The notes beneath the pieces were generated by a model. It saw nothing but the letters and a program-made list of their open reading frames with translations. It did not search any database and was not told where the DNA came from. A stretch of 64,000 nt of DNA from positions 212,501-276,500 of the forward strand of contig CAJNDS010002506.1 of assembly GCA_905221605.1 (NCBI GenBank). The letters run 5' to 3'. Source of the DNA: Symbiodinium natans. Taxonomy: Eukaryota; Sar; Dinophyceae; Suessiales; Symbiodiniaceae. A program made the position numbers and the translations under genes. This document shows, piece by piece, positions 43,301 through 53,478 of the stretch; position 1 is the stretch's first letter, and each line of letters begins with the position of its first letter.

Positions 43301-44798
43301 ATATATATATATATATATATATTTATTTATATTTATATTTATATTTATGAATCTTAGTATATACTATCCACAGAATGCGTTATATAATCGATTTTTTGTA
43401 GAATGCATAGTAAAAGCACACTGACGACGTGCCGGATTGCTGCTAATTGGGCGCTGCCACTCGAGGCCCTTGTTTGGGCTTGTCCCCTTTGCCAGGCACC
43501 ATCGTGGGCGTCTTCGGAAACCTGCTGGGGGGAGTGGTGGCCGACTGCCTCGCCGCCCGCCTGGGCTACCACGGGCGGCCCCTGAGTGTCCGGAGCTCAG
43601 GGCAAGGGATGGTTAAGGTCAGTTAGGAAGACAGCTCTGTTTGCTGGAATTTAGAGGTCCTTTGGCAAGCCTCAGGCATGTAGAATGTAGAGGAGGATGC
43701 AGTAAGTCGGGCAATGTGACCCTTCGGTGCTGCTAGGAGTTGAGGTGCCAAGGCCCTTTTTTCTGTAATTTGGTCTAGCTTCAGGCATGCTTGGGCGGCT
43801 GGCTCATGTGGCCCATGGCAAAAGGTCCTCAACCCTCGGCCCTAAATCCTGGCTCTGCAAAGGCACAGATTACAGTGGCCATCGGCATCCCATTGATTTA
43901 TCTCTGGTTCTTGGGCATTCCACCCGGATCTCAAGCAAGCACCTTCGGAGACTTGCTCGCTTTTGAAGGGGTCCCGGAAGTTGGCATCCCGGGGAAGGCT
44001 TGCCATGCTCTGCTTGAACCCTAATCCCTGAAACCCTGAACCCTTTGCCACTAGAACCCGAAACAAACTTTCATTCATGGGCCCCCTTGTATGTCAAGCC
44101 TGCGCATCGCGGACAAGTGCTGAGGCGTGTACTTCACGATTATTGCCGCCTTTAGCCTGTTCGGCAACTGGGCCCAGTCCGGAACCAACTTTCCGATCCT
44201 GTCGGATATCGTGCCGCCGAAGCACCGCAGCTGCGCGGCAGCATTTGGTTCGGCTCTTCCGCTGAAGTCCCCCAGACTCTGAGGAGATCCAGTTCTTCAG
44301 CGTCATGCCGTCATAGCCGTTCCCGTGATGTGATGTGATTCACGCAAGTCGAGCTCCCGAGGCAAAGTCATGGCTTGGGAGTGCGCGTTGGAGAACTCCA
44401 TCGCGACGTTGATTGGCCCTCTCTTTGTGGCCAAGTTGGCTTTGATGTTTGGGTACACCTTTGGCGAGGAGGAAGCCAGTGGAACGTCCCTCTCGGCGGC
44501 AACAGCCCTGGGACAGGCCATGGCGGCCGGTGCCCCAGAGGTTTCTGATAGTTTCAGTGGCGAGTCTCTTGGGTGCCTTCGGGGCCTTCCGGGGCTCCAC
44601 AGAAAGCGCCCCATTGAGGCTACAATTTGCATACCTTGGCTGGTGACCTTTGCCCTCTACAGCCTACTTCACAAGTCATACCCGATGGACATGCGCCGCT
44701 TGAAGGCCTTTCGGGGGAGCTTTCAGAGGAGCTTTCACGGGCGCTTGCTTCATCTCTCTTGTTTTCGAAACTCTGGAAGGATCCTTGGTTCAACCTGA
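40370..44798 (+). CDS. Major facilitator superfamily transporter, multi-exon (5' end not seen)
   Basis: At least 11 exons encode a 12-helix secondary transporter. 40,370-40,462 has NLAAPFWGILADRG (motif A start); 40,651-40,725 continues TLKRKHIILLGALGEGLAA. About 40,793-40,876: MVPNFLVMVILRGMSGFFLA. 41,019-about 41,146: PVVNGIIADMTSDDRRGKMF. 41,245-about 41,395: GWRFIFLLAGCTAACIGVVV. 41,993-42,109 is the central loop plus a helix, LLGFLCIPTFCIMV. 43,003-43,078 and 43,496-43,587: GTIVGVFGNLLGGVVADCLA. 43,863 on: AQITVAIGIPLIYLWFLGIP. 44,125 on: VYFTIIAAFSLFGNWAQSG. 44,367 on: VMAWECALENSIATLIGPLF. About 44,600-44,798: the last helix, LVTFALYSLLHKSYPMDMRR. Checked junctions 40,462/40,651, 40,876/41,019 (GC donor), 43,078/43,496 and 43,587/43,863 join in frame. 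Substrate unknown. The donor after about 41,146 looks non-canonical. A preceding exon may lie near 40,150 (QLQKNIMTLTDVVAQ). Confidence 0.85.
42715..42997 (-). repeat. Intronic telomere-like array (CCCTAAA)n
   Basis: About 38 units with CCCTAAG and CCCCAAG variants in the first half, clean from about 42,873. It ends about 9 bp before the acceptor CATCCCAG of transporter exon 43,003-43,078. Confidence 0.95.
43085..43400. repeat. AT-rich simple sequence in a transporter intron
   Basis: ATATAGATCTTGATATAGAT repeats and a (TA)n run at about 43,300-43,322, then TTTATATTTATA. Sharply lower GC than the flanking exons. Confidence 0.85.
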
Positions 44799-44807
44799 CC
44801 CCAGAAA

Positions 44808-45003
44808 CTCCCTGGAGTGCCCTCCCTGGAGTGCCCAACCCAGACACTCCTGGAGTGCCCAGCCCCAGAGAGTCCCTGGAGTGCCCAACCCCAATTGCAA
44901 GCAAAAACTAAGAAAGCGTATTTGAATCAATGTGTCTTTGTTTGAACATCCTATTTGCGCTCTTTCCTTTTAACGAGGAGCAAGGTGGGGACGTTCGAAG
45001 TAA
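44808..45003 (+). repeat. Second copy of the GAGTGCCCAACCCCAG minisatellite and tail
   Basis: Four to five units (CCCTGGAGTGCCCAACCC, CCCAGCCCCAGAGAGTCC) followed about 90 bp later by GGTGGGGACGTTCGAAGTAA (44,984-45,003), 19/20 identical to the tail at 39,646-39,665. Confidence 0.8.
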
Positions 45004-45069
45004 AATCATTTTCAGGGTTTAGGGTGGCTTGATCTGGCTCTTGAAGACGACCCTCTTCTTTTCCCGCAG

Positions 45070-48000
45070 GCAGCGCCTGAAAATTCACTGGTACCCCGAA
45101 AGGCCCGAAAGGCCCGAAAGCCCGAATCAACTGGAAGGCTCAGCTGCAGGCCGAAGAGGCCGAAACTGCGAAGCGTGAGGAGGTGGTCTCGATCTGATCT
45201 TCGGGTTTTCGCCTCCGATGTTTGTTATCCTAAGACCACGGTTTTGTAAAGATCCACTCTTTTGCGCCAGCCCTGCATTTTGGCAGGGGAGAGCGGGTTT
45301 CCGAATTTGGGCACCCCAAAAAGGGGGGCGCCCATGAATCTGCAAGTAGGTAGTCTTTGTTAATTCGTTCTTAAGTGCTTTCCATGGTTGCTAAAGATCA
45401 GCAACCGACCGCGGGAGGCAGGTTTTCGAGCCCGGCACAGCCTGCAGGGGGGGGGGTCTCAGCCAAGGCCTTCACTCAGTCTGCTCTGTGAGGAAAACGG
45501 TTCTCGCCGTCTGCCTCGCTTGCCGTGTTGCGCTGTTGCGCGAAAAGCTACATGTGAGTGCAAAACTGCAAGCATAGCGGCCACACGGTTCCGTGCCTGT
45601 AAGGCGCGAGTTCCGCAAAATGGTCCGTTCCCAGTCTGCAGGGAGCATGGCTACATTGACAGACTGGTTGGTTCCTGGGTTTGTCTTCAGCTGCACTAGA
45701 CCAGTGCTCGACTCTGTCCAGCTAAGGAATGCTGCAGGCTCTGTGGGCTGTGTGTGTGTGTGTGTGGAAAATCATGTGACTCCAACAACACGCAGGGATC
45801 TTGTGGTTGGCTGTTCGATGAAGACAGCAAGATGCTTCGGTGATGCGGTCAAGGTCGCTATATGTACAAAAAACAGCCAGCTCACACGTGCGCCAGGAGC
45901 GGGACATCCAGCGCTACAAGAAGGCCGGTTTACCGGTTCCTAGCTACTTAGAAGTGGGATTTGGGATGTTCCCCCTTGTACTAACAGTCCTTAATGGGGA
46001 TTCTAGTACCCCCTATTATATTCCCTATTAAGGAGCTGTTAGTATAAGGGGGAACATCCCAAAGTAGGATCCTTGTGAACGCTGTGCGTCGCCCGTCTCG
46101 GCCCGGCCTGAAAGGAGGAAAGTTGCGTTTCCATGCGAAGTTCCCAATATGTAGCCACGTCCAACTTACGGTGCAAGTATCCGTGAATCCTTGGAGCAGG
46201 ATTTATGGCTCAACTTCCGAATGGCAACTATGTAAGGTAAAGGGATGTCCCAAAGTGCCTCCTGCAGTCCGACGATGCATGCAAAAGCCAACCTTGGAAC
46301 CACCTTTACCGAGGTTTGGTGGTCGACGTCCTTAGCCACAAAGGGAAAGCACGAAGTTCCATAGATCCTGGCGGTGGGAGAGAACTCATCTGAAGTCTGT
46401 TTGTTGCGCACGAGCATGCGATCGCAGGCCTTCCATGCCGCGGTTGCGTCCACTGCCAAGGCTGGATGATGACATTGGGTTTAGGGTTTAGGGTTTAGGG
46501 TTTAGGGTTTAGGGTTTAGGGTTTAGGGTTTAGGGTTTAGGGGCCAGAGTGAATTTGTGCTCTCCAAAGCTGGAAACCATTCATGCCTCCGACGTGCTTG
46601 CAGGATAATTGGAGGTTCATGTAAGGATGGGGAGTTGCAAGTGGGGCTACATGTATGGCAACCATAGTTGCAACTGGTTCTAACCGTATTCAGGGTACTT
46701 ATAGCCCTACTTATAACTACCCGTGAACCTTCAAGCAGGAAAGCCTCCGCTCCTTTCGAAGGTCGCAGCTCTGGACGAACACCGTGCCGCCGAGGTCAAC
46801 CGAGACTACAGCACATTTCATGAAGAGTGGTCGTTCTTGTGTGACAGGAAAAGCTTGTAGTCTCATGAAAGAGCCGCTCTGCTTTGCGAAAATCACTGCC
46901 AACCGACACGACCATGCAAGCGAAGCTTTCCATCCTTGCAATGATCAGGCGGTGCTGGCTTGTTGCTGTATGTGTAGAGGTCAGCAGGTTGATCGTTGTG
47001 ATTCAGCACGCATCTCATGCTCGAATCTTCTCAGAGATGCATGTGATGTTGATCAGGCGGTGCGAGAACTGGGCTTCCGAGTGCGGTACCAGGAGCAACA
47101 GTTGAGGGTTCAAGGGCTTCGGGATGTCTAGGTCTGCTTAGCCGCCCTGTCTCCTCTCGCCATCTTGACCTCGGAAGTAAGGAAGCCCGTCAAAACACTA
47201 AGATGACCCCAAGGAGAGGTTTCAAATCACTTCATTGCAATTACCCAGTGTCCATTCCTTCATGGCTTTAGCTGCCCGTGATGCCCTTGCGCTTGGCCTT
47301 GCAAGCTTTTGCCGCAGTACGTCGCCCTGGCGGCCAGAGTCACCGCCAAGACGTACCAGATGGCAGGGCTTCGGTTCGAGAAGAGTCAGGGGATAGTTCG
47401 GATACTTTCATGTCTAACCTGAGTCTAATCTGCGGATAGACGGGATTTGTCAATCAACAGGGCTCAGATGATCTTTGCTCGAGAGTTTCACGTTTCTTGA
47501 AGTGTGGTGTGATGACAAGGGGTGAGGTCGCAGTGGCTTTCAACTGTTTGACCGTAGAGATTTCTGAGGAGAGGTAGACATTCTTGGTTGTGGGCTGGCG
47601 CTAAACTAACTAACATGCCATACACGTGGGACAGATGGTGCTCTGAATGCCATAGAGCTCTGAATGAGCTGCAGGCAACCATCGTCCAGTGAGTGTCGGC
47701 AGTCCGGTCAGATGGCAGATTTACTTAGCAGCTCGTGCAATCGCAAGAAGTTGTCGCGGTGACCTTTGGCACCAGGCAGATCCATTCCTGGATGAGGCCG
47801 CCTTCGTGCGCGCTGCCGGCATGATTGATGCTGCTCACTGAGTGTGTGTGGGCGTGTCTTATTCTTACAGAAGGGTGCGCTGTTGGGCCTGCGTTGTGGA
47901 AATCCTATGAAATGCTGCTTTTCCAGTCCTAATACAAAGCTTCAGGTCATGTGTGAGGGTTTGTTGCAGACTTCCAGCTTCATTTGCGGCCTTTGCCAGG

Positions 48001-48510
48001 TGTGTGCTGTCGCCATGCCAGAGACCTCCGCCAAGTAGCCTGCCCGATGATTGCTTTGATTTGGGGGTGAGTGTGCTGAGGAGCGCCTGCTGATCCAAAC
48101 AACCGATTACGTGGCAATGGCAAGTGCGAGCGCAAGCCCAGTAGGTCCGTGGTAGAGGTCTCCAGAGAAGCAGGAATATGGAAGGAAAAGGGGGCCGGGG
48201 GGAATGGCCGGTGCCTGTCTCGTGGGAACGCTCCCCGAGGTCTACAAGTCCAACGGCGGCTGGACCGAGGGTGAGGCCTAGTCGAATGCCCTTGCTTGGG
48301 CTTGACGAGCATGAAAAGTTGGACTTGGGAATCCCATGAAAGCCACTGGAAGCCTTCACTTGACACTAAGCCAAGCAGATCCCATGGGCCGAGACCCTCA
48401 TGCCAGGTCTTGCAGCTCAAGACCGTCTTTAACAAGTATGACGTCAAGCGGAAGGGCTTCCTGTCGAGCAAAGAGTCCGGAGCCCTGGAGCGGCAACAAG
48501 TTTACTAACG
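45070..48510 (+). CDS. EF-hand-type multi-exon gene 2
   Basis: Plus-strand micro-exons: about 45,070 (QRLKIHWYPER); 45,138-about 45,182 (AQLQAEEAETAKREE, coiled-coil-like); about 45,900 (ERDIQRYKKAG); about 46,738-46,854 (KVAALDEHRAAEVNRDYSTF then HEEWSFLCDRK); about 47,035-47,101 (ACDVDQAVRELGFRVRYQEQ, with the RELGF linker seen in gene 1); about 47,316 (YVALAARVTAKTYQMA); about 47,783 (PFLDEAAFVRAAG); about 48,205-48,269 (EVYKSNGGWTE, then GTGAGG); about 48,415-48,482 (QLKTVFNKYDVKRKGFLSSK, a loop Y-D-V-K-R-K-G-F-L). Likely a relative of gene 1 with an N-terminal charged helix region. Exon edges are mostly uncertain and more exons may be missing; it could also be two genes or partly decayed. 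Confidence 0.5.
45961..46062. mobile_element. Foldback MITE family A, copy 2
   Basis: Begins TTGGGATGTTCCCCC and ends GGGGGAACATCCCAA; the inner arms (ACTAACAGTCCTTAATGGGG and its near reverse complement) also pair. Flanks AGTGGGAT (45,953-45,960) and AGTAGGAT (46,063-46,070) match 7/8. Confidence 0.85.
46478..46543 (+). repeat. Telomere-like array (TTTAGGG)n
   Basis: About 9 clean units, within the span of EF-hand-type gene 2, probably intronic. Confidence 0.95.
46610..46735. mobile_element. Possible foldback element related to family D
   Basis: Left TTGGAGGTTCATG, right CTACCCGTGAACCTTCAA, matching the ends of the element at 32,155-32,258, but the interior differs. It ends just before the exon at about 46,738. 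Confidence 0.5.
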
Positions 48511-48990
48511 CGGAAGGCGGGGCGGGTTTCGGGCCTGGCTCTCGGAAATGGTAGTATCGGCCATGGTTCCGGGCCACGATGGGCCACGCCTCCATGAGCG
48601 ACTGTAGGGCTCTAGGACTCTAGGGTTTAGGGTGTCTTGGAGGTTTACCTTCGGCAGATTTCTTGAATCGGTTTCATTGTCAGTTCGGGCTGCCGCAAAT
48701 GAGGTTGGTGCGGATGGTTGAGGACATGTTTCCCGTTCTCGCACGGGACAGGACGCGCAGGAATTGAGCCTGTTGTCTGATCACAATGCCCCATATCAAA
48801 GGCCAGGAAAGGCCACACACTGGCCAGACACAGAGACACACGAAACACTGGCTTTCGCGCGCTGCGGGACAACTGAAGCCGCTATCTTGCTCAAGTCATT
48901 GAGCTCTCGTTTTGCTTCCGAGGCGCGTGAAAGGCCTCGGCTCTAGACTTGAATGGCCTGGTCCACCCAGAAGCCCTGAAAGAAGAGTAA

Positions 48991-49500
48991 TGTTGGACTC
49001 GCTTTAGTGCGCAGGGCCCCCCCCCCCCCCCCAAACAATTTTGGGGTTTTCGGGGATCCTGAATACTGTGGGCTGGGGCTGGGACGGGGCTGGGGGTAGG
49101 GCGGCTAGGGGTCGAGGGTTGAGGGGAAGCCTTGAAGCTTGAGGGTCTGAGCTTTCCAGGCTTTGTAGCTCCACGGTCGCCGGGGCTCCGCATAAATGCG
49201 GTCCCGAAACAACTTGCTAAAGCGAATCAGGGCAGCTCGTGGGCTACTCCCTAGGCAAATTGTTTGGGGGCCTGTTTCGTAATGAAATGTTAAAAGGAAT
49301 TTAAATAAGGCTGGACACAAAAAAACCCGGAGTTTCTTGTTCAAAACTTTTTTTAGTTTTTGGCTCCCCGGCCCCCCGCCTTCAACCCCGGCCGGGCAAA
49401 CATCGCATAATTGAGGACCACCCTAAACAATGGGGGGTCCTGTATAGGATTTTCGGAACATCGCATAATACTGCCCCCTTCCACTAAAGCGAGTGGAACA
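48991..49500. mobile_element. About 510-bp unit with 20-bp inverted termini, copy 1
   Basis: Starts TGTTGGACTCGCTTTAGTGC and ends CCACTAAAGCGAGTGGAACA, inverted ends matching at 17/20. Contains a C-run (49,018-49,032) and no credible gene; open frames in it recur in copy 2. TGTT...AACA ends are LTR-like, but inverted termini of this length also fit a non-autonomous DNA transposon. Confidence 0.8.
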
Positions 49501-50015
49501 TGTTGGACTCGCTTTAGTGCGCAGGCCCCCCCCCCCCCCCCCCCCCCAAACAATTTTGGGGTTTTCGGGGATCCTGAATACTGTGGGCTGGGGCTGGGAC
49601 GGGGCTGGGGGTAGGGCGGCTAGGGGTCGAGGGTTGAGGGGAAGCCTTGAAGCTTGAGGGTCTGAGCTTTCCAGGCTTTGTAGCTCCACGGTCGCCGGGG
49701 CTCCGCATAAATGCGGTCCCGAAACAACTTGCTAAAGCGAATCAGGGCAGCTCGTGGGCTACTCCCTAGGAAAATTGTTTGGGGGCCTGTTTCGTAATGA
49801 AATTTTAAAAGGAATTTAAATAAGGCTGGACACAAAAAAACCCGGAGTTTCTTGTTCAATTTTTTTTTTAGTTTTTGGCTCCCCGGCCCCCCGCCTTCAA
49901 CCCCGGCCGGGCAAACATCGCATAATTGAGGACCACCCTAAACAATGGGGGGTCCTGTATAGGATTTTCGGAACATCGCATAATAGTGCCCCCTCCCACT
50001 AAAGCGAGTGGAACA
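49501..50015. mobile_element. About 515-bp unit with 20-bp inverted termini, copy 2
   Basis: Begins at the base after copy 1 ends and is almost identical to it; differences include the C-run length (49,527-49,547) and scattered single bases. Perfect head-to-tail abutment. Confidence 0.85.
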
Positions 50016-50179
50016 TTAGCTCTCAACTCTAGGCGGCATTCTGCATCCGGCGCTCTCTGTTCACGTCTTATGTTCCAAATTCGTGTTTGAAGACTTCTTC
50101 AATGTTTTTCAGCATCTTGGACCTTCCTGCCCCGTGCGCAATCTGGAATCGCACGGTCTCAGGATTTTCAAGGATGTTG

Positions 50180-50700
50180 CCCTTCATGCGCAAGAAAGAC
50201 GGAGAGAAAGAGAGAGGGAGAAAGAAAAAAACTAAAGACAGAGTCAAGATGAGTGCCTGATCAGGAGCCGGGCTCGGCGCCCGCAAAGCGCAAGGCTGTT
50301 GGCAACTCAGGGCTGGGGGGGGGCGGGAGGGGGGGGGGAGGCGAAACAAGAAGAATCAGAGTGAGGATGAGCGCCTGATCAGGAGCCGGACTCTGCGGCC
50401 AGGAACCCCAAGGCATGAGCATGAACAGAGGGAGAAAGAGAGAAAGAAAAAACAGAGAAGAATGGAGAGAACAGAGAGAGAGGGAGGGAGAAAAGTGAGT
50501 GTTGTCGAATGCGACGGAGGACCTTGACGAATGGCCGACCAAGGCTTGTGAGAGAGAGAGAGAGAGAGAGAGAAAGCGGGCGAGATATGAAGAGATAATT
50601 TAATGGCATGTCGCCTTTGTTGCAGATTACCTTTGGCGACACTGTTGGGAACTCAGGGGGGGTGCGGGGGGGGGGGGGGAGAGGGGGGGAGCGGTCTGTG
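50180..50700. repeat. GA-rich region with internal duplications
   Basis: GATGAGTGCCTGATCAGGAG (about 50,250) recurs as GATGAGCGCCTGATCAGGAG (about 50,366), and GGCAACTCAGGG plus a G-run (50,300) recurs as GGGAACTCAGGG plus a G-run (50,648). GAGAGA tracts are interspersed. Pro/Ser/Leu frames on the minus strand are low-complexity readings. Confidence 0.75.
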
Positions 50701-50862
50701 AACGGAAATAAAGCATGCGAAGGAGAGAGCAGTGAGACTGAGGACGTGAGGCGTCGCGAGAAGAAGGCTGGTGGTTTGCGCAGGGGTTGCATGCATGTCA
50801 GTGGTGTGTGGGACACGGCTTGCGTGGAGGCGCAAACATCTCGAAGCGCGCGTCGCTCTTAG

Positions 50863-51015
<153 letters not shown>

Positions 51016-52300
51016 AGCGAGACGCAGGTGGTGTGACCAGGCCTGCCATTGATTCTGCCCGGCAGGTTTCAAACCTGACTTTAGACCAGTTTCTTTTGAA
51101 GGGGGGGGGGCGAGCCGTAAGTGTTCCTCCCCCCTCTAGGGGGTTGAGGGTACTGGTGTTTGCTTCAGGAGGTTTTTTTAGAGCCTAGTGTATGTTTGAT
51201 TACGGTTTTAGGTCTTAGTTGTTTGTTATTTTTGGTTGGTGGAGCACCTTCAACCCCCGCTTTGCTGGTTAAACCTCTCCCTAGAGCGCTAAGAACCCCA
51301 AACTCGTAAACCCTCACTCCAAAACCTGAAACCCCTTATATGGTAGATCCCAAACCCTAAACCCTACACCGTAGGTAGGGGTAGGAGAGGACTCTTGAGA
51401 CAGGGAGGGTGGAAATGGCGTGCGGGGATAGGGTTGAATAGGGGGATATGATAGGATTGGGCCGGGATCACGCCGTCTCCACCCTCCCTCGCTTGTGTGG
51501 AGCAAGAAAGTAAAAAAACAACATATTTTTGTTCGGATGAGAGCATTCATGGATGAATCACAATGAATATTCGAAAACGATTTTCGATATAACGTTCTCT
51601 ATATGCTTAAGACAAATAAGGAATAGTTTCATGATAATAGTTCTTGAGGATACAAGACCTATTATATGAATCCTCTAAGAAAAGCATGAGGGCATCAATT
51701 GTTTGTCCAATTTCGAGGCTAGTCGATAAGTTATGCTTATTCATGCGATCAGTTCATTTCGGAACTTCTTTCGAGTGGAGTATATTCGTTTCTTTCTGGC
51801 ATCGTGTCCGGGCTTCGATGTTGTGTGCTTTTTTCTTGCTGGGGCTTAAGGGGCTTAAGGGAGTGTACGGCGCTTAGGGGGCTTCCTTGAAAAGATAGAA
51901 GAAGAGGCTCCATGGACTCACATGCTTAATTTACTTTAATCTCCTTGTCTGCCCAAGACACCCTTGCAAAGAAAGACAAGAGGAGGCCCCAGGAACTCAT
52001 ATGCTCAATTAAATTAAATCTCATTACCTGCCCAGCGTTTTACACCGTGCGAGCACCCACCCTGCATCGCAGTCTGACAGAGGGAGTTTTGAAAAAGCTT
52101 GGGTCAATTTACTTAAATTTGTCTGGGGGGGCTTGAGTCAATTTTCCTAAATTCGTCTGAGGGAGACATATGAGTCCACTTTGCCAGGATGTTATTTCAA
52201 ATTTTTGAATATCCATGAGATTATATGAATCTACAAAACATATTATGGGTTCAATTTATATGGAATATTATGAATACGTGAAAATCATATGATGGATTAT
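51016..52300. other. AT-richer region without a recognised gene
   Basis: No gene recognised. Short direct repeats: the segment at 51,912-51,945 resembles 51,990-52,022, and GGGTCAATTTACTTAAATT (52,100) resembles GAGTCAATTTTCCTAAATT (52,134). GC content drops toward the AT array at 52,305. Confidence 0.4.
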
Positions 52301-52304
52301 AATC

Positions 52305-52491
52305 TATATAGTATATATAGTATATATAGTATATATAATATATATAGTATATATAGTATATATAGTATATATAGTATATATAGTATATATAGTATATATA
52401 TATAGTATATATATATATAGTATATATATAGTACTATATATAGTACTATATATAGTACTATATATATATATATAGTATATATATATATAGT
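52305..52491. repeat. (TATATAGTA)n AT array, left
   Basis: TATAGTATA units of 8-10 bp running up to the left inverted repeat. In sequence it is the reverse complement of the array at 62,958-63,493. Confidence 0.95.
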
Positions 52492-52787
52492 ATTGTGAAG
52501 TCGACCAGCACTGGACTTGCACTAAACCAATGCAATCACAGCCCGGCCACGCTGTTTTACGACTTCGCGAGTTCAAGCACTTGTGCAGCTACGCCTGAGT
52601 GCGTCCGGTCGGACCGCGCAGCAACCTAAGAGCTACTGTACGAAACTACCGTGCTCAAAGGCACAAGCTCGGTACTTGAGCCAAAACATTGGCATTGTTA
52701 CGAATTGCAAAACTACACATGCAAAGGAAAACTACACGCTGCACTAGCACTAAGCAAGCACACCATGCATGCTTTGACCTGCTCACA
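52492..52787. repeat. Left 296-bp terminal inverted repeat
   Basis: Starts ATTGTGAAGTCGACC and ends GACCTGCTCACA. Reverse complement of 63,494-63,789 except for G at 52,618. Contains the spliced-leader-like stretch on the minus strand. Confidence 0.97.
52675..52693 (-). other. Spliced-leader-like sequence (left copy)
   Basis: The minus strand reads GCCAATGTTTTGGCTCAAG. The dinoflagellate trans-spliced leader ends GCCATTTTGGCTCAAG; the match is exact over the last 12 bases and over GCCA, with ATG inserted. Such relics mark reverse-transcribed mRNAs returned to the genome. Confidence 0.5.
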
Positions 52788-53478
52788 TTCGCCCCTCAGC
52801 CGAGGCTTCCGGCTCACCAAGAGCTCATAGTGCGTCAAGCACTTCCGCAACGCGGCAAATGGGGTAGGGCGAGGGTGTCGCGTGCGACCCTGGTAGAGCC
52901 CGCACATCATGAGCATTGGCATGCGGCTTGGGCGGCAGCCCGCACTACCAAACGGACGCACGACGACAGCAGCCCTCTACGACCCTAAACCACCCCAAGT
53001 CGCGAGCGCTCACCTTTGTGCTGGCAGGCGAGGCTCCAGAGTACTGGGCAGGTCTTTGTGCTGCTAGTGCAAAGCTATGGTACAAATGGTACACTGTACA
53101 AACTACTGGCCCTAAGCTACGGCTACGGCTACTCACCTATCCAGAACTACCCTACGGGCTACCGGACTCAGCGAGAGCCGCGCACATTGCTTGTGCCGCA
53201 GCCAGTGCAACTCGCACGCGCTTCGGCGAGCGCACTGCCGCGACCAGGACACGGTCCGCAGCACCTGCAAAAGAACTCCCTCGACAAGAGGGGCCACAGG
53301 CAGGGCGGAGAAGAAAAGTGCGGGGAATGCAAAATGGGCAGGCTTCCAACCTGCCGCGGCTTTTCGCCCGCAGTCACGCAAAAGAAAGTGCAAAAGGTTG
53401 GCGAAGCAACGTGCCGTGCTGCAACGCCGGCTCTGATAATGCGTGGATACATACCACGCCGCGCCAACTGGCCGCAGC
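52788..53478. other. Element interior without a recognised gene
   Basis: Lies downstream (3') of the PLD-like gene on the minus strand and probably includes its 3' UTR. Plus-strand frames here have no recognised domain. Confidence 0.4.
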
